NCBI RefSeq assembly: GCF_014873945.1
Contig: NZ_JADBEC010000001.1
Coordinates: 1-64,000, forward strand
Direction of reading: 5' to 3'
Source: Rhizobium viscosum
GTDB taxonomy: Bacteria > Pseudomonadota > Alphaproteobacteria > Rhizobiales > Rhizobiaceae
Length of the DNA stretch: 64,000 bases
The position numbers were made by a program, and so were the translations under genes. Every line of letters begins with the position of its first letter. The stretch's first letter is position 1. The notes beneath the pieces were generated by a model. The model was not told the DNA's origin and did no database searches. It worked only from the letters and a program-made list of their open reading frames with translations. This document shows, piece by piece, positions 45,085 through 54,288 of this stretch.

Positions 45085-45117
45085 CGCAAAAAGGTGATTG
45101 GCAATCACCCCTTTGCG
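45085..45117. repeat. Hairpin in the ccdA leader
   Basis: Arms CGCAAA (45085-45090) / TTTGCG (45112-45117) and GGTGATT (45093-45099) / AATCACC (45103-45109), separated by a 2x2 internal loop, ending 40 bases before the ccdA start. Could be a mosaic repeat or a leader structure. Confidence 0.55.
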
Positions 45118-45157
45118 GCGCTAGGAACATCGCTCAGACTGCTGCCGGAGAGAATGC

Positions 45158-45907
45158 GTGTCGATTGCCGATATTTCCCTTTGGAGCGCGCTGCTTGCCG
45201 GAGCGCTTTCCTTCCTGTCGCCTTGCGTGCTTCCACTCGTTCCGCCTTATCTCTGTTATATGGCGGGCATTTCGGTCGAGCAGTTCCGCGGCGGCGGCAC
45301 GGTTGCTGCGGCACCGGATGTGCGGCGCGGCGTGCTTTTCTCGGCGCTTTTCTTCACGCTTGGCTTTGCGACTGTCTTCGTGGCGCTCGGCGCCGGTGCC
45401 TCGACCATCGGCATGGTGCTGCGCCAGCACCTCGATCTGCTCTCCAAGATCGGCGGTCTGATCATCATCGTCATGGGGCTGAATTTTCTTGGGATTTTCC
45501 GAATCGGCCTACTGGCGCGGGAAGCGCGCTTTCAAGGCAACGGCAAGCCGGCGACGCTGACGGGCGCTTACGTAATGGGGCTGGCCTTCGCATTCGGCTG
45601 GACGCCTTGTATCGGGCCGGTGCTCGGGGCGATCCTCGGCGTTGCCGCATCGCGTGAAACGGTTGGTTCCGGTGCGGGGCTGCTTGCTGTCTATTCGCTC
45701 GGCCTTGCCGTTCCCTTCTGGATTGCTGCCGGCTTTTCCGGGGCCTTCATGCGCTTCCTGTCGCGCTTCCGCCGGCATCTCGGCACGGTGGAGAAGATCA
45801 TGGGCGTCTTCCTCGTGCTGACGGGTCTTGCCTTCCTGCTTGGCTGGGTCAGCAACGTCGCCATATGGTTCCAGCAGACGTTCCCAATCCTCATGCAAAT
45901 CGGCTGA
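45158..45907 (+). CDS. ccdA: Cytochrome c biogenesis protein CcdA
   Basis: A 249-residue membrane protein of the CcdA/DsbD-beta family that carries electrons from cytoplasmic thioredoxin to periplasmic thiol-reducing partners, needed for heme attachment to cytochrome c. About six spans. The two redox cysteines are in SFLSPCVLPLVPPYLC (residue about 23) and GWTPCIGPVLG (about 148). The start is GTG at 45158 behind GGAGAG; the nearby ATG at 45154 is in another frame. It is convergent with the UbiH-like gene. Confidence 0.93.
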   Translation: MSIADISLWSALLAGALSFLSPCVLPLVPPYLCYMAGISVEQFRGGGTVAAAPDVRRGVLFSALFFTLGFATVFVALGAGASTIGMVLRQHLDLLSKIGGLIIIVMGLNFLGIFRIGLLAREARFQGNGKPATLTGAYVMGLAFAFGWTPCIGPVLGAILGVAASRETVGSGAGLLAVYSLGLAVPFWIAAGFSGAFMRFLSRFRRHLGTVEKIMGVFLVLTGLAFLLGWVSNVAIWFQQTFPILMQIG

Positions 45908-45938
45908 GCGCAAGGCTCAGCCAGTATATTGCAACAAA

Positions 45939-47150
45939 TCAGGCTTTCTTCCGCTTTAGCCGTTCCTTGATCGCATCGGGAATATCGCGGAAGCCGCGGC
46001 CCGGCTCGATGCCTTCGCGCATGACGATGTTGCGCAGCGGTGGGATGGCTGACAGGACATGCAGGCCTGCGGCACGCAGCATCTGAACGGGAAGGAAATC
46101 GGAGAGCAGCGAACGGTTCAGGAGGTCGACGCTTGCCGTGCGCGTCATGATATCGGCGCGGCGCTTACGGTCAAAGCTAGTACCCGCATCGGCAGGAATA
46201 GGGAGTTCCGCGCGCGAGCTCAGAAGATCGCTCAGAGCCATGATGTCGCGAAGGCTGAGATTGAGGCCCTGTGCGCCTATTGGCGGGAAAACGTGCGCGG
46301 CCTCGCCGATCAGCGCGATCCGGCCCTTTCCGAAACGATGCGCCATCATGCCCGATAGCGGCCAGATCTGCACGCCCTCCTCGACAGTGACTTTGCCGAG
46401 CAGGGACTGCATGCGCTCTTCCACGACATTGCCGAGTTCGGCGAGCGACAGCTCGACGCGGGCTGCGGCATCCGAGGGATTCTGTACCCAGACGAGGCTC
46501 GAGCGGTTGCCCGGCAGCGGTACCTGGGTGAAGGGCCCGTGCTCCGTGTGGAACTCTGTGGAGATATTCTGGTGCGGCAGCGTATGCGCAAAGTTCAGCA
46601 CCATGGCCGACTGCGGATAGGACCAGGTGCGCACGTCGATGCCCGCCGTCTCCCGGAGCTTCGATTTGCGGCCATCAGCGCCGATAGCAAAATCGGCACT
46701 GATCTCTTCGCCGCCTGCAAGCGTCATCGTTACAGATTCCGGAGCGATCCCGATCGTCTCGGCCATGTCGGTGAAACGGGTGATATTGCCCTCAGCGGCC
46801 ACCGCAGCTTCGAGCACATCCATCAATGCCCTGTTCGGGAAATTATAGCCGAAGGCATCCAGCCCGACTTCGGCGGAGCGGAAGGTCGTCGTCGGCGCAC
46901 GCAGCAAACGGTTGGTGCCGTCGATGATGCGCATGCTGGCGAGCGGTGCGGCAGCGGAACGAAGCTTTTCCCAAAGCGTCAGCCGACCCATAAAGCGAAT
47001 CGACTGGTCCATCAGGGCCGTGGTGCGGCGATCCTCCTTGGGAGATGGAGGGGCGACCAGCGCCACGTTACGGCCGCCGCGCGCCAGGGCGACTGCAGCG
47101 ATCATGCCAGCGAGACCCCCACCAATCACCGCCACTTCGAATTTGCTCAT
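45939..47150 (-). CDS. UbiH/UbiF-family FAD-dependent hydroxylase
   Basis: A 403-residue flavoprotein monooxygenase. Rossmann motif GGGLAGMIAAVALARGG at residues about 10-27, the DG motif FAIGADGRKSKLRE near 155, and the FAD-ribityl motif ALIGEAAHVFPPIGAQGLNLSLRD near 280-303, which is typical of ubiquinone-ring hydroxylases. In alphaproteobacteria such proteins (UbiL, UbiM and relatives) hydroxylate the Q ring at differing positions, so the exact step is not assigned. Its C-terminus is Lys/Arg-rich. Confidence 0.88.
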   Translation of the reverse strand: MSKFEVAVIGGGLAGMIAAVALARGGRNVALVAPPSPKEDRRTTALMDQSIRFMGRLTLWEKLRSAAAPLASMRIIDGTNRLLRAPTTTFRSAEVGLDAFGYNFPNRALMDVLEAAVAAEGNITRFTDMAETIGIAPESVTMTLAGGEEISADFAIGADGRKSKLRETAGIDVRTWSYPQSAMVLNFAHTLPHQNISTEFHTEHGPFTQVPLPGNRSSLVWVQNPSDAAARVELSLAELGNVVEERMQSLLGKVTVEEGVQIWPLSGMMAHRFGKGRIALIGEAAHVFPPIGAQGLNLSLRDIMALSDLLSSRAELPIPADAGTSFDRKRRADIMTRTASVDLLNRSLLSDFLPVQMLRAAGLHVLSAIPPLRNIVMREGIEPGRGFRDIPDAIKERLKRKKA

Positions 47151-47191
47151 GCTATCGTTCCGTCATCAACAAGACGGCAGAACCGGCAGCC

Positions 47192-47704
47192 TCAGGCGGC
47201 CGGCTTTGCCTGACGGCGCCAACTATAGCCCTTGCCGGCTTCGGCGTCACGCACCGCCGGCTGATAATGATGCGGAATAGACGGCAGGCGCTTTTCCGAC
47301 AGGCGGCGGATTGCCGTCTCGTTGGTGACGGCGAAACTGTCGATGCCGACGCGCAGCATCAGCGGCACCTGATCGATCAGCACATCGCCGACCGCACGCA
47401 GTTCGTTGGTGTAACCGAGGCGCTGGCGGAGCAGCGACGCATGGCTGAAAGCGCGGCCGTCATTGAAGGCCGGGAATGCGACAGCCACGATCTCCAGGCG
47501 ATAGAGATAGGGTTCCAGCTTCAAGACATCGTCCGCCGGCCTGATGACCACGCCGAAGCCGACGTCATTGCTCTCATCCGCCGTGGCGATCAGCTCGTCG
47601 AGCGTCAACAGCGGCTTCTGATCGCTCGTCGCCTTCACTTCGTCGGTCTCGATCACCCAGGGATCGTTTTCGACAAAACCGGTTTCTCTCCAGATCTTCG
47701 TCAT
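47192..47704 (-). CDS. DUF934 protein of sulfite-reduction operon
   Basis: A 170-residue soluble protein with the DUF934 pattern: GVVIRPADDVLKLEPYLYRLEIVAVAFPAFNDGRAFS and LRQRLGYTNELRAVGDVLIDQ are typical (only fragments quoted: FPAFNDGRAFS, LRQRLGY). Family genes sit beside cysI in many alpha- and betaproteobacteria and are thought to take part in sulfite reduction, without a proven activity. The second of two adjacent ATGs (47704) has the best spacing from AGGAGG. It overlaps no gene; cysI ends 11 bases away. Confidence 0.87.
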   Translation of the reverse strand: MTKIWRETGFVENDPWVIETDEVKATSDQKPLLTLDELIATADESNDVGFGVVIRPADDVLKLEPYLYRLEIVAVAFPAFNDGRAFSHASLLRQRLGYTNELRAVGDVLIDQVPLMLRVGIDSFAVTNETAIRRLSEKRLPSIPHHYQPAVRDAEAGKGYSWRRQAKPAA

Positions 47705-47714
47705 CATCCCCTCC

Positions 47715-49385
47715 TTATGCCGCTTCCGCTGCCGAGCCGTAGAGCGCATCCTTGAAAGGCTGCGGACCGACGCGGCGGTAGGCGGCGAGGAAGATTTCCG
47801 AGGGATCGAGACGCAGGCCGAGATAGGTGTCAACGATCGTCTCGATCGCGTCCGTCACCTTCTCAGGCTCGAAGCCGCGACCGATGATTTCGCCGATTGA
47901 CGTGTGCTCGTCACCAGAACCACCGAGCGTGATCTGGTAGAGTTCGGCACCCTTCTTCTCCACACCCAGCAAGCCGATATGGCCGACATGGTGATGACCG
48001 CAGGCATTGATGCAGCCGGAGATCTTGATCTTCAGCTCACCGATCTCGGCCTGACGGGCCGGGTCGCCGAAACGGCGAGAGATTTCCTGCGCGACCGGAA
48101 TGGAGCGGGCATTGGCAAGCGCACAATAGTCCAGCCCGGGACAGGCAATGATATCCGTGATCAGGCCGGCATTGGCTTCGGCGAGATTGATCGCTACGAG
48201 GCCGCGATAGACAACTTCGAGATCGGCGAGCGCCACATGCGGCAGGATGAGGTTCTGCTCATGGCTGACTCGGATTTCGTCGAAGGCATATTCCTCGGCG
48301 ATATCGGCAATGGCATCCATCTGCGAGTCGGAGGCGTCACCCGGGATGCCGCCGATCGGCTTCAACGAGATCGTCACCATGCCGTAATCGGGGTTCTTGT
48401 GCGGCTGGACATTCTGATGAACCCAACGGGCAAAAGCCGGATCGGCTTTCTTCCAGCGGGCCAGGTTTTCCCAGCCTTCAGCACGTTCGGGCAGGGCCGG
48501 CGGCGCGAAATAGGCGGTGATGGCCTGGACGTCCTGTTCCGGCAGCTTCAGCTCGGAATCCTTCAGCTGCGCAAATTCGACCTCGACCTGACGGGCGAGT
48601 TCTTCGGCGCCGGTCTCATGGACAAGGATCTTGATACGGGCCTTGTACTTGTTGTCGCGGCGGCCGTGCAGGTTGTACACGCGCATGACGGCTGTCGTGT
48701 AGGACAGGAGGTCCTCTTCCGGCAGGAAGTCGCGGATCAGCTTGGCGACCATCGGCGTGCGGCCCTGACCGCCACCGACATAGACGGCAAAGCCGATCTC
48801 GCCCTTGTCGTTCTTCTTCAGATGCAGGCCGATATCGTGGACCTGGATGGCAGCGCGGTCGCGCTCGGCACCTGTTACCGCGATCTTGAACTTGCGCGGC
48901 AGGAAGGAGAATTCCGGATGGACGGAAGACCACTGGCGCAGGATCTCGGCATAGGGGCGCGGATCGGCGACTTCGTCGGCGGCGGCACCAGCGAAATGGT
49001 CTGCCGTCACGTTGCGGATGCAGTTGCCCGACGTCTGCATGGCGTGCATCTCGACGGTTGCAAGCTCAGCCAGAACGTCGGGCATGTCCGACAGTTTCGG
49101 CCAGTTGAACTGCAGGTTCTGACGCGTGGTGAAATGGCCGTAGCCGCGATCATAGGTGCGGGCAATGTGTGCGAGCATGCGCATCTGGCGCGAGCTCAGC
49201 GTGCCATAGGGAATGGCAATACGCAGCATGTAGGCATGAAGCTGCAGGTAGACGCCGTTCATCAGGCGCAGCGGCTTGAATGCGTCCTCTGCCAGTTCGC
49301 CGGAAAGGCGGCGCTGGACCTGATCGCGAAACTGCTCGACGCGCTCGGCGACAAAGGCGTGGTCAAATTCGTCGTAACGGTACAT
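47715..49385 (-). CDS. cysI: Sulfite (or nitrite) reductase hemoprotein, CysI-type
   Basis: A 556-residue siroheme/[4Fe-4S] enzyme that reduces sulfite to sulfide by six electrons. The cofactor-binding cysteines are in CPGLDYC (about residues 415-421) and GCINACGHH (about 455-461). TGNCIRNVT and the GGGQGRTPMVAK stretch mark the two ferredoxin-like repeats. Placed with a siroheme synthase and DUF2849/DUF934 genes, which favours assimilatory sulfite reduction; nitrite reductases share the fold. The electron donor is not encoded here. Confidence 0.92.
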   Translation of the reverse strand: MYRYDEFDHAFVAERVEQFRDQVQRRLSGELAEDAFKPLRLMNGVYLQLHAYMLRIAIPYGTLSSRQMRMLAHIARTYDRGYGHFTTRQNLQFNWPKLSDMPDVLAELATVEMHAMQTSGNCIRNVTADHFAGAAADEVADPRPYAEILRQWSSVHPEFSFLPRKFKIAVTGAERDRAAIQVHDIGLHLKKNDKGEIGFAVYVGGGQGRTPMVAKLIRDFLPEEDLLSYTTAVMRVYNLHGRRDNKYKARIKILVHETGAEELARQVEVEFAQLKDSELKLPEQDVQAITAYFAPPALPERAEGWENLARWKKADPAFARWVHQNVQPHKNPDYGMVTISLKPIGGIPGDASDSQMDAIADIAEEYAFDEIRVSHEQNLILPHVALADLEVVYRGLVAINLAEANAGLITDIIACPGLDYCALANARSIPVAQEISRRFGDPARQAEIGELKIKISGCINACGHHHVGHIGLLGVEKKGAELYQITLGGSGDEHTSIGEIIGRGFEPEKVTDAIETIVDTYLGLRLDPSEIFLAAYRRVGPQPFKDALYGSAAEAA

Positions 49386-49393
49386 CGTCTTCC

Positions 49394-49708
49394 TCAGACT
49401 GCAATGAATTCGGGATCGGCCGGCTTGTAGCCGGGCGCATATTCCATCGTCGGCCCCTGGGCGCGGATGCGCTCACGCAGGCGCAGCGGCCAAAGCTGGC
49501 CGTTGGTTTCCTGGACGTCGACTACGGCAACATCAACGACCTTATTGTCGGCATAGGACTTCTTGCCGATCTCCTCAAGGGCAGCGACAGCTTCGGCATG
49601 ACGGGCAACGAGTGCCTCCTGCAACGAGGTCACCCATTCGCCATTGGCGTTCAGCCAGACGGCGATGCCATCGCCCAGTCGGTTGGCGGTCAGAACCTTG
49701 TCTACCAT
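49394..49708 (-). CDS. DUF2849 protein of sulfite-reduction operon
   Basis: A 104-residue soluble protein starting MVDKVLTANRLGDG and containing AVWLNANGEWVTS and the RERIRAQGPTMEY segment, which place it in DUF2849. The family occurs between cysG and cysI in many alphaproteobacteria; activity unknown. ATG 49708 follows AAGGAG with 6-base spacing. It begins one base after the cysG stop. Confidence 0.88.
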   Translation of the reverse strand: MVDKVLTANRLGDGIAVWLNANGEWVTSLQEALVARHAEAVAALEEIGKKSYADNKVVDVAVVDVQETNGQLWPLRLRERIRAQGPTMEYAPGYKPADPEFIAV

Positions 49709-49709
49709 G

Positions 49710-51146
49710 TCAGCTCCTTGCAAGTTCATCGAACCGGATGCGTTCACGCACCAGCGGTTCGGACAGTTCGAAATTGGCACCCGCGACGGCATCGCCGATA
49801 ATGACCATGACCGGGCCAATCAATTCGTCACGATGCTGCAGGTCGGGAAGATCGCGCAGGGTTCCGTGCAACAGGCGGCGGTCGGCGCGGCTCGCATTCT
49901 CGATGACGGCAACCGTGGTCTCAGAGGGAATACCTGCCTGCATCAGCCGTTCGGCGACAGAAGCCGCAACGGTACGGCCCATATAGACGGCGATCGTGGC
50001 ACCCGATACGGCAAGGCTTGCCCAGTCCGGGAGCACGTCACCGGTCAGATCATGTCCGGTCGTGAAGACCAGCGAGGAGGCAACGCCGCGAAGCGTCAAC
50101 GGCAGCTCGAAATCAGCAGCGGCAGCAAATGCCGACGTAATGCCGGGCACGATCTCATAGGAGATGCCGGCCGCGCGTAGCGCTGCCATCTCTTCCCCTG
50201 CCCGGCCATAGACCAGTGGATCGCCGCTCTTCAGGCGTACGACGCGTTTACCCTGGTGGCCGAGATCGACCAAGAGATCGTTGATCTCTTCCTGAGACTT
50301 CGAATGGCAGCCCTTGCGCTTGCCGACAGAAAGACGCTCGGCATCGCGGCGGCCCATATCGACAATCGCCTGCGGTACGAGCGCATCGTAGACGATGACA
50401 TCGGCTTCCATCATCACACGCTGGGCACGCAAGGTCAGGAGATCCTCGGCACCGGGGCCGGCGCCGACCAGCCAAACATGGCCTTCAACGCGATCCAGCG
50501 AGCGCAACAGACCATTGGCGGCGCGGCGGGCCTGCGGCAGGTTGCCGTTAGCGACAGCATCGGCGACTGGGCCGGAAAAGAAACGACGCCAGAAGATGCG
50601 GCGGGAAACGCCACGGGGAACGAGGTGTTCGACGGCCTTGCGATAGCTGGTCGCAAGAGCGGCGAGTCGGCCGAGCGAGGGCGAGAGGAGCTGATCGATC
50701 TGGGCGCGGATCATCTGCGCCAGCACCGGCCCTGCCCCTTCGGTGCCGATCGCAACGGCAACAGGCGCACGATTGACGAGAGCGGGCGTGTAGAAATCGC
50801 AATAGTCAGGCTGGTCGACAGCATTGGCCGGGATCTTCGCGGCGCGCGCGGCATCGACGATACGACGATCCTGTTCGGCGTCACCGGTTGCCGCAAAGAC
50901 TAATACCGCGCCCTCGACCTGTTCAGGCGCAAAAGCTTCGCGGACAGTCTCGATGCGGTTGGCAATCAGAAAAGCGTGGTAATCGGCTTCCGGGCGGTCG
51001 GCATGTGCAATAATGCGCGCCTGCGTGTTCAAGAGCAGGCGGGCCTTGGCGAAAGCTTCATCGCCATTGCCGAAAACGGCCGCAGTCCGACCTTCCACGC
51101 GAAAGAAGGCGGGAAATATCGAGAGCTGTTCAGTCCTGGGAGGCAT
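49710..51146 (-). CDS. cysG: Siroheme synthase (multifunctional CysG)
   Basis: A 478-residue fusion that turns uroporphyrinogen III into siroheme. The N-terminal NAD-dependent dehydrogenase/ferrochelatase part (about 1-205) has FRVEGRTAAVFGNGDEAFAK and DQPDYCDFYTPALV. The C-terminal SUMT methyltransferase (about 215-460) has VGAGPGAEDLLTLRA and SGDPLVYGRAGEE. ATG at 51146 fits the family length but its ribosome-binding site is weak. The direct repeat TTCTCCG (51158-51164 area and 51180 area) lies just upstream. Product serves CysI downstream. Confidence 0.94.
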   Translation of the reverse strand: MPPRTEQLSIFPAFFRVEGRTAAVFGNGDEAFAKARLLLNTQARIIAHADRPEADYHAFLIANRIETVREAFAPEQVEGAVLVFAATGDAEQDRRIVDAARAAKIPANAVDQPDYCDFYTPALVNRAPVAVAIGTEGAGPVLAQMIRAQIDQLLSPSLGRLAALATSYRKAVEHLVPRGVSRRIFWRRFFSGPVADAVANGNLPQARRAANGLLRSLDRVEGHVWLVGAGPGAEDLLTLRAQRVMMEADVIVYDALVPQAIVDMGRRDAERLSVGKRKGCHSKSQEEINDLLVDLGHQGKRVVRLKSGDPLVYGRAGEEMAALRAAGISYEIVPGITSAFAAAADFELPLTLRGVASSLVFTTGHDLTGDVLPDWASLAVSGATIAVYMGRTVAASVAERLMQAGIPSETTVAVIENASRADRRLLHGTLRDLPDLQHRDELIGPVMVIIGDAVAGANFELSEPLVRERIRFDELARS

Positions 51147-51426
51147 TCTCAATCCACTTCGAAGTTCTCCGAATATGCATTCTCCGGACACGCGAATGAA
51201 GAAACAGAATTCCAAAGGCCGGCCAGTCGCGTATTCTTTTACCCGCTTGATCAATGATTTGAGAAAACTGACCCGTGCGGCGCAAAAACCACATATCTTG
51301 AGCCGTTATCGCAGCTTTTTGCCCAAAGGATGAAGCGATAAAGCCTGTGGCAAAGTCTCCGGTGCCGGACTTATCCGTTCCGCTTCATTCCGCCGGGCGA
51401 TAAGATAGGTGAAACAGGAGAATTTC

Positions 51427-52014
51427 ATGCCTGAAAAGACAATCGCCTCCCGCCTTCTGCAGGTCATGGAGGATAACATCCTGCCGATGACGGAACTTGG
51501 GGTCGCTTCCGGCAACAAGGTGTTCGGAGCAGCGATCCTGCGCAAATCCGATCTTGCGCTCGTCGTCGCTGAGACCAATAACGAGCTCGAAAATCCGCTC
51601 TGGCACGGCGAAGTGCACACGCTAAAGCGATTTTACGAGCTCAACGACAAGCCGCCGACGAAGGACCTGATCTTTCTCTCCACGCATGAACCCTGCACCA
51701 TGTGCATGTCGGCGATCACCTGGGCCGGCTTCGATAATTTCTATTATTTCTTCAGCCACGAGGATTCGCGCGACAGCTTTGCTATCCCGCACGATCTGAA
51801 GATTCTGAAGGAAGTCTTCGGGCTCGAGCCGGGCGGCTACAGGCGGCAAAATGTTTTCTGGAATAGCTTTGCGATTGCCGATCTCGTCGAGACCGAGGAT
51901 GCTGTACTGAAGGCCGAACTCAGGGCACAGACAGCGCGGATCAAATCCCGCTATGACGCCCTTTCCAACACCTATCAGGCCACCAAGAGCGCCAACGACA
52001 TTCCGCTGAACTGA
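51427..52014 (+). CDS. Nucleoside/cytidine deaminase-like protein
   Basis: A 195-residue zinc-dependent deaminase. The zinc motifs are HGEVHTL (H-x-E) near residue 60 and PCTMCMSA (PCxxC) near 91. The fold resembles the dCMP/tRNA-adenosine deaminase family, but the spacing and the extra C-terminal helix are unlike TadA, so the substrate is open. ATG at 51427 follows CAGGAG; an in-frame GTG at 51409 is weaker. The next gene, mazG, also handles nucleotides and starts six bases later. Confidence 0.85.
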   Translation: MPEKTIASRLLQVMEDNILPMTELGVASGNKVFGAAILRKSDLALVVAETNNELENPLWHGEVHTLKRFYELNDKPPTKDLIFLSTHEPCTMCMSAITWAGFDNFYYFFSHEDSRDSFAIPHDLKILKEVFGLEPGGYRRQNVFWNSFAIADLVETEDAVLKAELRAQTARIKSRYDALSNTYQATKSANDIPLN

Positions 52015-52020
52015 GAGACC

Positions 52021-52866
52021 ATGGAACCTTCGAAAGACATTTCACGCCTGATCGAAATCATGGCGGCACTTCGCGATCCCGAGAGCGGCTGCCCGTGGGA
52101 CATCGAGCAGGATTTCGAGAGCATCAAACCCTATACGCTCGAAGAAGCCTATGAGGTTGCCGACGCGATCGAGCGCAAGGACATGGACGATCTCTGCGAT
52201 GAACTCGGCGACTTGCTGCTGCAGGTGGTCTTTCATGCGCGCATGGCCGAGGAAGCCGGAGAGTTCTCGTTCGGCGATGTCGTGGAAGCCATTACCCGCA
52301 AGATGATCCGCCGCCATCCGCATGTGTTTGCCCGTTCGGATGCCGACACGCCCGACGCCGTGAAGAAGCAGTGGGACGAGATCAAGCAGGCAGAGAAGCG
52401 GGAGCGCGCCGAGCGCCGGGCGCGACGCGGCATGACAGAAGATTTCAAGGCCGGCTTCCTCGGCTCGGTGCAACGCAGCTTTCCGGCGCTGACCGAGGCG
52501 CTGAAGCTACAGGAACGTGCGGCCAAGGTCGGCTTCGATTGGTCGGCGCCCGAACCGATCCTCGACAAGATCGAGGAGGAAGTCGATGAGCTACGCGTTG
52601 CGCTGCGTGAGGGCGATAAGTCAAAGGTCAGCGACGAACTCGGCGACCTGATCTTCGCTGTCGTCAATATCGGTCGGCATGTGAAGGCCGATCCGGAACA
52701 AGCACTGCGCGGAACGAACACGAAGTTCAGGCGCCGATTCAATCACATAGAGACGGTTCTTGATGCAGAGGGCGAGAGCCTGGAAGCGGCCAGCCTGGAG
52801 CGGATGGAAGAGATCTGGCAGGCGGCCAAGGCAATCGAGCGGGCTGTCGTAGCCGGGGCGGAGTGA
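52021..52866 (+). CDS. mazG: Nucleoside triphosphate pyrophosphohydrolase MazG
   Basis: A 281-residue house-cleaning pyrophosphatase that hydrolyses NTPs and aberrant nucleotides. Two MazG repeats are seen. The first has GCPWDIEQDF and the EEAYE-x-EL-x-D metal motif (residues about 40-70); the second carries EEEVDELRVAL and DELGDLIFAVVNIGRH (about 185-215). Length and order match E. coli MazG (263). It follows the deaminase by six bases, so both could be in a nucleotide-sanitation operon. Confidence 0.95.
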   Translation: MEPSKDISRLIEIMAALRDPESGCPWDIEQDFESIKPYTLEEAYEVADAIERKDMDDLCDELGDLLLQVVFHARMAEEAGEFSFGDVVEAITRKMIRRHPHVFARSDADTPDAVKKQWDEIKQAEKRERAERRARRGMTEDFKAGFLGSVQRSFPALTEALKLQERAAKVGFDWSAPEPILDKIEEEVDELRVALREGDKSKVSDELGDLIFAVVNIGRHVKADPEQALRGTNTKFRRRFNHIETVLDAEGESLEAASLERMEEIWQAAKAIERAVVAGAE

Positions 52867-52884
52867 AACTTCGCCCAATTGGGA

Positions 52885-54210
52885 TTATCGCTCCCAGTCT
52901 TCCTTGGCAGGCTTCGCACCATTGCCGATGCGGCGCTCGAGTTCGGCAGCCTCCGTCTCGGACAGGCGGAGGTCCAGCGTCACTGAGCCATCCTCATTGT
53001 CTTCGCGGCTGTCGACGACGGCATGGTCGTAAAGCCAGGGTAATAGCGCCAGCTTGTCGACCGGCAGCGTGACAGTCGTTTCCGTCATGACGCCGGATAG
53101 ACGGCGGCTGATTTCATCCATAAGCCTGTCCACGCCCTCGCCGCTGATGGCGGAAACGGCAATGACATTCTTCATGCCGGAGGACTTCTGCACCATGGCG
53201 TCATGGGCTTCGGGCTCGAGCCGGTCGATCTTGTTCCAGACCTCGAGAATGCGGCGCTCGCCTTCGGCCTCATCGATGCCGAGGTCATTCAGGATGCGCA
53301 GCACGTCAGCGCTCTGGGCCTGATTGTCCACATCAGACATGTCGCGAACATGCAAAACGAGATCGGCCTCCAGCACCTCTTCCAAGGTCGCGCGGAAGGC
53401 GGCGACCAGATGAGTCGGCAGGTCGGAGATGAAGCCGACGGTATCGGACAGGATGACGGTGCGGCCATGCGGCAGCTTCATGCGGCGCAATGTCGGGTCC
53501 AGCGTCGCGAAGAGCATGTCTTCAGCGAGAACCCCCGCCCCGGTGATGCGGTTGAACAGCGTCGACTTGCCGGCGTTGGTGTAACCGACGAGCGCCACGA
53601 TCGGATGCGGCACCTTCTTGCGCTTGGCGCGGTGCAGCTGGCGCGTGCGGACGACCTGCTCCAGCTCGCGTTCGAGCTTGATGATGCGATCCTGCAGCAG
53701 GCGCCGGTCGGCTTCGATCTGGGTTTCACCCGGACCACCCATGAAGCCGCCACCGCCGCGCTGGCGCTCAAGGTGGGTCCAGCTTCGGACCAGGCGGCCC
53801 TTCTGATAGTTCAGATGCGCAAGATCGACCTGCAGCGTGCCTTCCTTGGTCGAGGCACGGCGGCCGAAGATTTCCAGGATCAGGCCCGTCCGATCGATGA
53901 CCTTGGCGTTCCATTCCTTTTCCAGATTCCGCTGCTGCACCGGCGTCAATGGGTGATCAACGATCACAAGACCGGAATTTCGCTCGTCCAGAAGATGTTT
54001 GATTTCCTCGATCTTGCCCGTTCCGAGAAGCGTAGCCGGGCGCGGATCGTTGACAGGCACGATCGAGCCGTTGACGACGTCGAGATCGATCGCCTGCGCC
54101 AGGCCGGTCGCCTCGTCGAGACGGCTTTCCGGCGTGCGGGTCGATGCCGATTCGCTCTGCCCGCCGCGTGAGCGCGATTTCAGCACCGGCACGACGACAG
54201 TCGCGCGCAT
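52885..54210 (-). CDS. hflX: GTPase HflX
   Basis: A 441-residue ribosome-associated GTPase. N-terminal HflX domain with GTGKIEEI and VDLAHLNYQKGRLVR; G domain with Walker A GYTNAGKSTLFNRI near residue 207, switch DTVGFISDLP and NKID. The usual role is splitting stalled ribosomes under stress. It lies 78 bases downstream of hfq in the same direction, the classical hfq-hflX order. Confidence 0.96.
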   Translation of the reverse strand: MRATVVVPVLKSRSRGGQSESASTRTPESRLDEATGLAQAIDLDVVNGSIVPVNDPRPATLLGTGKIEEIKHLLDERNSGLVIVDHPLTPVQQRNLEKEWNAKVIDRTGLILEIFGRRASTKEGTLQVDLAHLNYQKGRLVRSWTHLERQRGGGGFMGGPGETQIEADRRLLQDRIIKLERELEQVVRTRQLHRAKRKKVPHPIVALVGYTNAGKSTLFNRITGAGVLAEDMLFATLDPTLRRMKLPHGRTVILSDTVGFISDLPTHLVAAFRATLEEVLEADLVLHVRDMSDVDNQAQSADVLRILNDLGIDEAEGERRILEVWNKIDRLEPEAHDAMVQKSSGMKNVIAVSAISGEGVDRLMDEISRRLSGVMTETTVTLPVDKLALLPWLYDHAVVDSREDNEDGSVTLDLRLSETEAAELERRIGNGAKPAKEDWER

Positions 54211-54288
54211 ATCATCCCTGTGCTTGGCGGCTTCAGGGATGATGGAATCGTTCTTTGTATCGCGTGTCGAAATGACGGCCGGCCTTGG

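Noticed and set aside
43499..45157. Integrated island at tRNA-Lys
   Set aside because: No integrase, no repeated tRNA 3' end downstream and no mobility gene; the genes that follow are ordinary small genes and ccdA.
51146..51254. Longer N-terminal extension of CysG from an upstream in-frame start
   Set aside because: The extra 36 residues do not fit the family; ATG 51146 gives the expected length.
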